Below, piece by piece: positions 5,934 to 8,128 of a DNA stretch of 8,128 nt. This DNA comes from an uncultured Clostridia bacterium (GTDB taxonomy: Bacteria; Bacillota; Clostridia; Oscillospirales; CAG-272). The stretch covers positions 1 through 8,128 of the forward strand of contig CAMGCN010000029.1 in the NCBI GenBank assembly GCA_946040935.1, given 5' to 3'. The position numbers and the translations under genes are program-made. Positions within the stretch are counted from its first letter, which is position 1. Each line of letters opens with the position of its first letter. The notes below the pieces were generated by a model. It saw nothing but the letters and a program-made list of their open reading frames with translations. It made no database searches and was not told the DNA's origin.

Positions 5934-6959
5934 ATGGTAAAAGCAGGTCTTATCGGAATCGGCGGTATGGGCAGAGGACACCTTGCCAACCTCGTCAGAT
6001 TCACAAAAGAAGGCGAGATTATTAAGCTTGTGGCAGCTTGTGATATTGATCCGGCGAGATTCGAGAACGGAGAACGCCAGTTCAATATTGACATCGGAGG
6101 CGATGCTATCGACTTCTCTAAGTTTGCATGCTACACCGATTACGAGGAAATGATTGAGAAGGAAGAGCTCGATATGGTTATTATCGCACTTCCTACTTAC
6201 ATGCACAAGGAAGCAACTATTAAGTGCCTTGACAAGGGTATCAACGTACTCTGCGAAAAGCCCATGAGCCTTACTCCCGAAGATTGCGAAGCAATGCTTG
6301 CAAAGGCAAAGGAAGTCGGAAAGCGTCTTATGATCGGTCAGGTTCTCCGTTTCTGGGGCGAGTACGAAGTTCTCAAGCAGTATGTTGACGAGAAAAAGTA
6401 CGGCGAAGTTACAGGAGCTTACTTCTTCCGCGGCGGTTCGCTTCCCGTTTGGTGCTATGAGAGATGGCTCTTTAAGCGTGAATGCGGCGGCGGAGCTACA
6501 CATGACCAGCATGTACACGACGTCGATATGGTAAACTACCTCTTCGGACTTCCCAAGGCAGTTTCGACCGTCGGTAAGATAATCATTCCCGGCTCGGGCC
6601 ACGACTCCGTATCTACCAACTATATTTACGACGACAACAAGGTTGTAAACGCACAGGACGACTGGACCATGCAGGATAATGTGTTCCACATGAACTACCG
6701 CGTAAACTTCGAGCACGGAACCATGCAGTTCCGCGACGACGGACTCTACGTTTCGGGCGAGGGTGAGGTTCCTCATAAGATTGAGTGTGATACCGAAAAC
6801 GGCTACTATAAGGAAGCAAAATACTTTGCAACCCTTATCGAAAATCCCGATATGGTAAACACTATCAATCCTCCCGAGGATTCGCTCGACACCATACGCC
6901 TTGTATGCGCTGAGGAGTACTCGGCAGATCACGGTGCGGCTGTTACCGAAATAAAATAA
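5934..6959 (+). CDS. Gfo/Idh/MocA family NAD(P)-dependent oxidoreductase
   Basis: This 341-residue enzyme has an N-terminal Rossmann fold with the dinucleotide loop GLIGIGGMGRGH (5-16), then the family's EKP motif (E108-K109-P110), whose lysine is usually catalytic, and a C-terminal alpha/beta substrate domain. The family's GGGxxxDxGxHxxD region appears as G185-G186-G187, D191, H195 and D198; the usual glycine is H193 here. Members oxidise or reduce sugars and polyols such as myo-inositol, glucose or scyllo-inositol; the substrate here is unknown. The ATG has AAGGAG (5919-5924) nine bases upstream. It follows the isomerase gene and ends 13 bases before a terminator, so it closes that unit. 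Codon choice is unusual for the window: only 3 of about 23 isoleucines use ATA, whereas mutS2 and the MBL gene use ATA for about half or more, which suggests high expression. Confidence 0.94.
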   Translation: MVKAGLIGIGGMGRGHLANLVRFTKEGEIIKLVAACDIDPARFENGERQFNIDIGGDAIDFSKFACYTDYEEMIEKEELDMVIIALPTYMHKEATIKCLDKGINVLCEKPMSLTPEDCEAMLAKAKEVGKRLMIGQVLRFWGEYEVLKQYVDEKKYGEVTGAYFFRGGSLPVWCYERWLFKRECGGGATHDQHVHDVDMVNYLFGLPKAVSTVGKIIIPGSGHDSVSTNYIYDDNKVVNAQDDWTMQDNVFHMNYRVNFEHGTMQFRDDGLYVSGEGEVPHKIECDTENGYYKEAKYFATLIENPDMVNTINPPEDSLDTIRLVCAEEYSADHGAAVTEIK

Positions 6960-6972
6960 TCGACTTGACATT

Positions 6973-7006
6973 ATCAGGGGGTGAGAAAATCGCTCCCTGA
7001 TTTTTT
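6973..7006 (+). terminator. Intrinsic terminator after the oxidoreductase gene
   Basis: A hairpin pairs ATCAGGG (6973-6979) with CCCTGAT (6995-7001). The stem extends through G-U, G-C, U-G, G-C and A-U pairs to 6984/6990, closing on a 5-base GAAAA loop. A run of six T (7001-7006) follows directly. The ribosome-binding site of the next gene (GGAAGGG, 7008-7014) starts two bases later, so the hairpin sits in the leader of any read-through transcript. Confidence 0.85.
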
Positions 7007-7018
7007 CGGAAGGGAAAT

Positions 7019-7774
7019 ATGAAACTGCATTTTTTCGGAACCTGCTCGGGTACGGAACCCATGCCGGGCAGACACCACACATCCTTTGCATTTGAGACAA
7101 AGGGAAAGCTGTATATTTTCGACGCGGGCGAAAACTGCTCGTATAACGCTCATATTATGGGTGTGGACCTTTTGTCCTGCCGTGCAGTTTTTATCTCTCA
7201 TTCGCATATGGACCATATAGGAGGTTTGGGTAATCTCTTTTGGAATATACGTAAGCTCAATGTCTATTATTCCCGTAAAATGAACGACGTCGACTTATAC
7301 CTGCCCGAGCCGGAGGTCTGGGAGCACTTAGAGGAGATTTTACGTCATACGGAGGGCAGTTTTTCTAAAGAGTGGGAAATATATCCTCACAGAATAAACG
7401 ACGGAGTTATTTTCGACGGTGATATAACCGTGAGAGCGTTGCATAACAACCACCTCGGAAAAACAGACGGGCACTGCCTCTCGTTTGGATTTTTGATTGA
7501 GTGTGAGGGAAAGCGTGTGGTATATACGGGCGACACGAATGGCCCCGACGACTTTAAGCCGCTTATGCCGTGTGATATACTTATATGTGAAACGGGGCAT
7601 CACAGAGCCCGTGACATTGCCGAGGCGGTAAACGGCATGACTGATAAAATAATATATAATCACCACGGACTTGCCATGCTTTCGGATATGGAGGGCGAGC
7701 TGGCTCTTGCACGGGAAGTGTTTGACGGGGAAATATTTTCCGCAAACGATATGGATACCTTTGACTTCCAATAA
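7019..7774 (+). CDS. Metallo-beta-lactamase-fold hydrolase, RNase Z-like
   Basis: This 251-residue protein has the MBL alpha-beta/beta-alpha fold and its two-metal site: H61-x-H63-x-D65-H66 (HSHMDH, followed by IGGL), a histidine in the HNNH segment (142-145), D172 in TGDTNG, and H215/H216 in the NHHG segment. The start (LHFFGTCSGTEPMPGRHHTS) and the HxHxDHxxGL pattern are of the RNase Z/ElaC or phosphodiesterase type. It is about 50 residues shorter than typical tRNase Z, and I see no clear exosite arm, so calling it RNase Z would be too specific. No signal peptide is evident. GGAAGGG lies four bases before the ATG. It starts 12 bases after a terminator with no convincing promoter between them, so expression may depend on read-through or on a weak promoter inside the terminator region. 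The substrate is unknown. Confidence 0.88.
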   Translation: MKLHFFGTCSGTEPMPGRHHTSFAFETKGKLYIFDAGENCSYNAHIMGVDLLSCRAVFISHSHMDHIGGLGNLFWNIRKLNVYYSRKMNDVDLYLPEPEVWEHLEEILRHTEGSFSKEWEIYPHRINDGVIFDGDITVRALHNNHLGKTDGHCLSFGFLIECEGKRVVYTGDTNGPDDFKPLMPCDILICETGHHRARDIAEAVNGMTDKIIYNHHGLAMLSDMEGELALAREVFDGEIFSANDMDTFDFQ

Positions 7775-7782
7775 GTTGTTAC

Positions 7783-7811
7783 TTGAAGTTATATTTGAAT
7801 TGTGATATACT
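7783..7811 (+). promoter_or_regulatory. Extended -10 promoter abutting the DUF5662 start
   Basis: TTGAAG (7783-7788) is followed after 17 bases by TATACT (7806-7811), preceded by TGA, giving TGnTATACT. Counting from the -10 box, transcription should start at about 7818. That is six bases after the first possible ATG (7812) and exactly on an in-frame GTG. No terminator is visible between the MBL gene stop and this promoter. Confidence 0.65.
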
Positions 7812-8128
7812 ATGAGCGTGAATAAAGTAATAGGACACTTCAGGACGATAACAAAACACCGCCATATGGTAATACGCCATTGTATAAAGGCGGGCATACC
7901 TTTGCAGGGACTGAAGCACGACCTGTCGAAGTACGCGCCTGTCGAGTTCAGACAAGGTGCAAGGTACTATACCGGTACGCGCTCTCCCAACGAAGGCGAG
8001 AGAAGAGAACGCGGATATTCTCTTGCGTGGATGCACCATAAGGGCAGAAACAAGCATCATTTTGAGTATTGGTCGGATTATAATCCGCAGAAAAGATGTG
8101 TGTGTCCGGTTAAAATGCCGCTTAAGTA
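7812..8128 (+). CDS. DUF5662 family protein, N-terminal part (3' end outside window)
   Basis: This open frame runs off the window after 105 complete codons. It matches my memory of the DUF5662 family: HFRTITKH (9-16), GLKHDLSKYAPVEF (33-46), a YYTGTRSPN stretch (52-60), GYSLAWMHHKGRNKHHFEYW (68-87) and VKMP (100-103). The H36-D37 pair and many conserved histidines (H16, H75, H76, H82, H83) suggest an HD-like metal-binding helical domain, but the function is unknown. Conservation begins by residue 9, so the true start is the ATG at 7812 or the GTG at 7818 (codon 3), not the ATG at 7866. Neither has a Shine-Dalgarno. The promoter favours GTG 7818 as a leaderless start. A small C-x-C (RCVC, 95-98) sits before VKMP. 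The last codon begins TA, probably tyrosine as in relatives, so the gene continues. Confidence 0.85.
   Translation, partial: MSVNKVIGHFRTITKHRHMVIRHCIKAGIPLQGLKHDLSKYAPVEFRQGARYYTGTRSPNEGERRERGYSLAWMHHKGRNKHHFEYWSDYNPQKRCVCPVKMPLK

Noticed and set aside
6965..6970. A perfect TTGACA as a promoter for the MBL gene
   Set aside because: At 16-18 bases downstream there is no acceptable -10 hexamer; the nearest, GAAAAT, is only 14 bases away and lies in the terminator loop.
5928..7100. A 390-codon open frame on the minus strand opposite the oxidoreductase gene
   Set aside because: The plus-strand protein is a clear Gfo/Idh/MocA enzyme. The antisense frame stays open because biased codon choice in the real gene avoids triplets that read as stops on the other strand. 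Its translation resembles no known family, and its start has no ribosome-binding site or promoter.
7019..7774. Naming the MBL-fold protein as ribonuclease Z (rnz)
   Set aside because: The HxHxDH and other metal residues are shared by many MBL hydrolases. The protein is shorter than usual RNase Z and shows no clear exosite, so only a family-level call is justified.
7866..8128. The ATG at 7866 as the DUF5662 start
   Set aside because: It would remove the conserved HFRTITKH segment of the family, and no Shine-Dalgarno precedes it.
1..8128. CRISPR array, defence system, mobile element or prophage
   Set aside because: No regularly spaced repeats, transposase, integrase, terminal inverted repeats or phage-type genes are visible. 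The genes are mostly housekeeping or metabolic, with ordinary spacing.

Overview
This window looks like ordinary chromosome of a low-to-moderate GC Gram-positive bacterium, most likely an anaerobic member of class Clostridia (Bacillota). The evidence is strong GGAGG-type ribosome-binding sites, extended -10 promoters, a MutS2 with a C-terminal Smr domain next to recO, the long clostridial-type PRPP synthetase variant, and a DUF5662 protein. No tRNA, rRNA, CRISPR array, insertion sequence or phage gene is visible. The taxonomic call is inference from gene content. No stretch longer than about 170 bases lacks a gene.

Layout. Bases 1-3181 (+) are the end of a genome-maintenance operon: the C-terminal part of recO, complete mutS2, and a MutX-like Nudix hydrolase. 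All three are joined by 4-base ATGA stop/start overlaps, and a 12-bp perfect hairpin closes the operon. That hairpin has T-runs on both strands, so it can also end the convergent gene at 3233-3712 (-), which encodes an unrecognised four-helix membrane protein. Bases 3713-3879 are an AT-rich divergent promoter region with one good promoter per direction, an A7/T7 palindrome between them, and a near-identical 11-bp direct repeat on the plus-strand promoter.

Bases 3880-5001 (+) encode a 373-residue divergent ribose-phosphate pyrophosphokinase. Its own promoter precedes a two-gene sugar or polyol unit: a TIM-barrel sugar isomerase/epimerase (5088-5894) and a Gfo/Idh/MocA NAD(P)-dependent oxidoreductase (5934-6959), ended by an intrinsic terminator at 6973-7006. 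A metallo-beta-lactamase-fold hydrolase (7019-7774) starts directly after that terminator. The window ends inside a DUF5662 gene (from 7812 or 7818), whose best promoter puts transcription start on its GTG codon, suggesting a leaderless mRNA.

How the genes work together. The recO-mutS2-Nudix operon combines recombinational repair, a MutS2/Smr protein and probable removal of oxidised nucleotides. The PRPP synthetase feeds nucleotide, histidine and tryptophan synthesis. The isomerase and oxidoreductase probably act in turn on one sugar or cyclic polyol, which the sequence alone does not identify. I found no clearly new multi-gene system. The most useful leads are regulatory (the prs direct repeats and the leaderless DUF5662 start) and the divergent PRPP synthetase.
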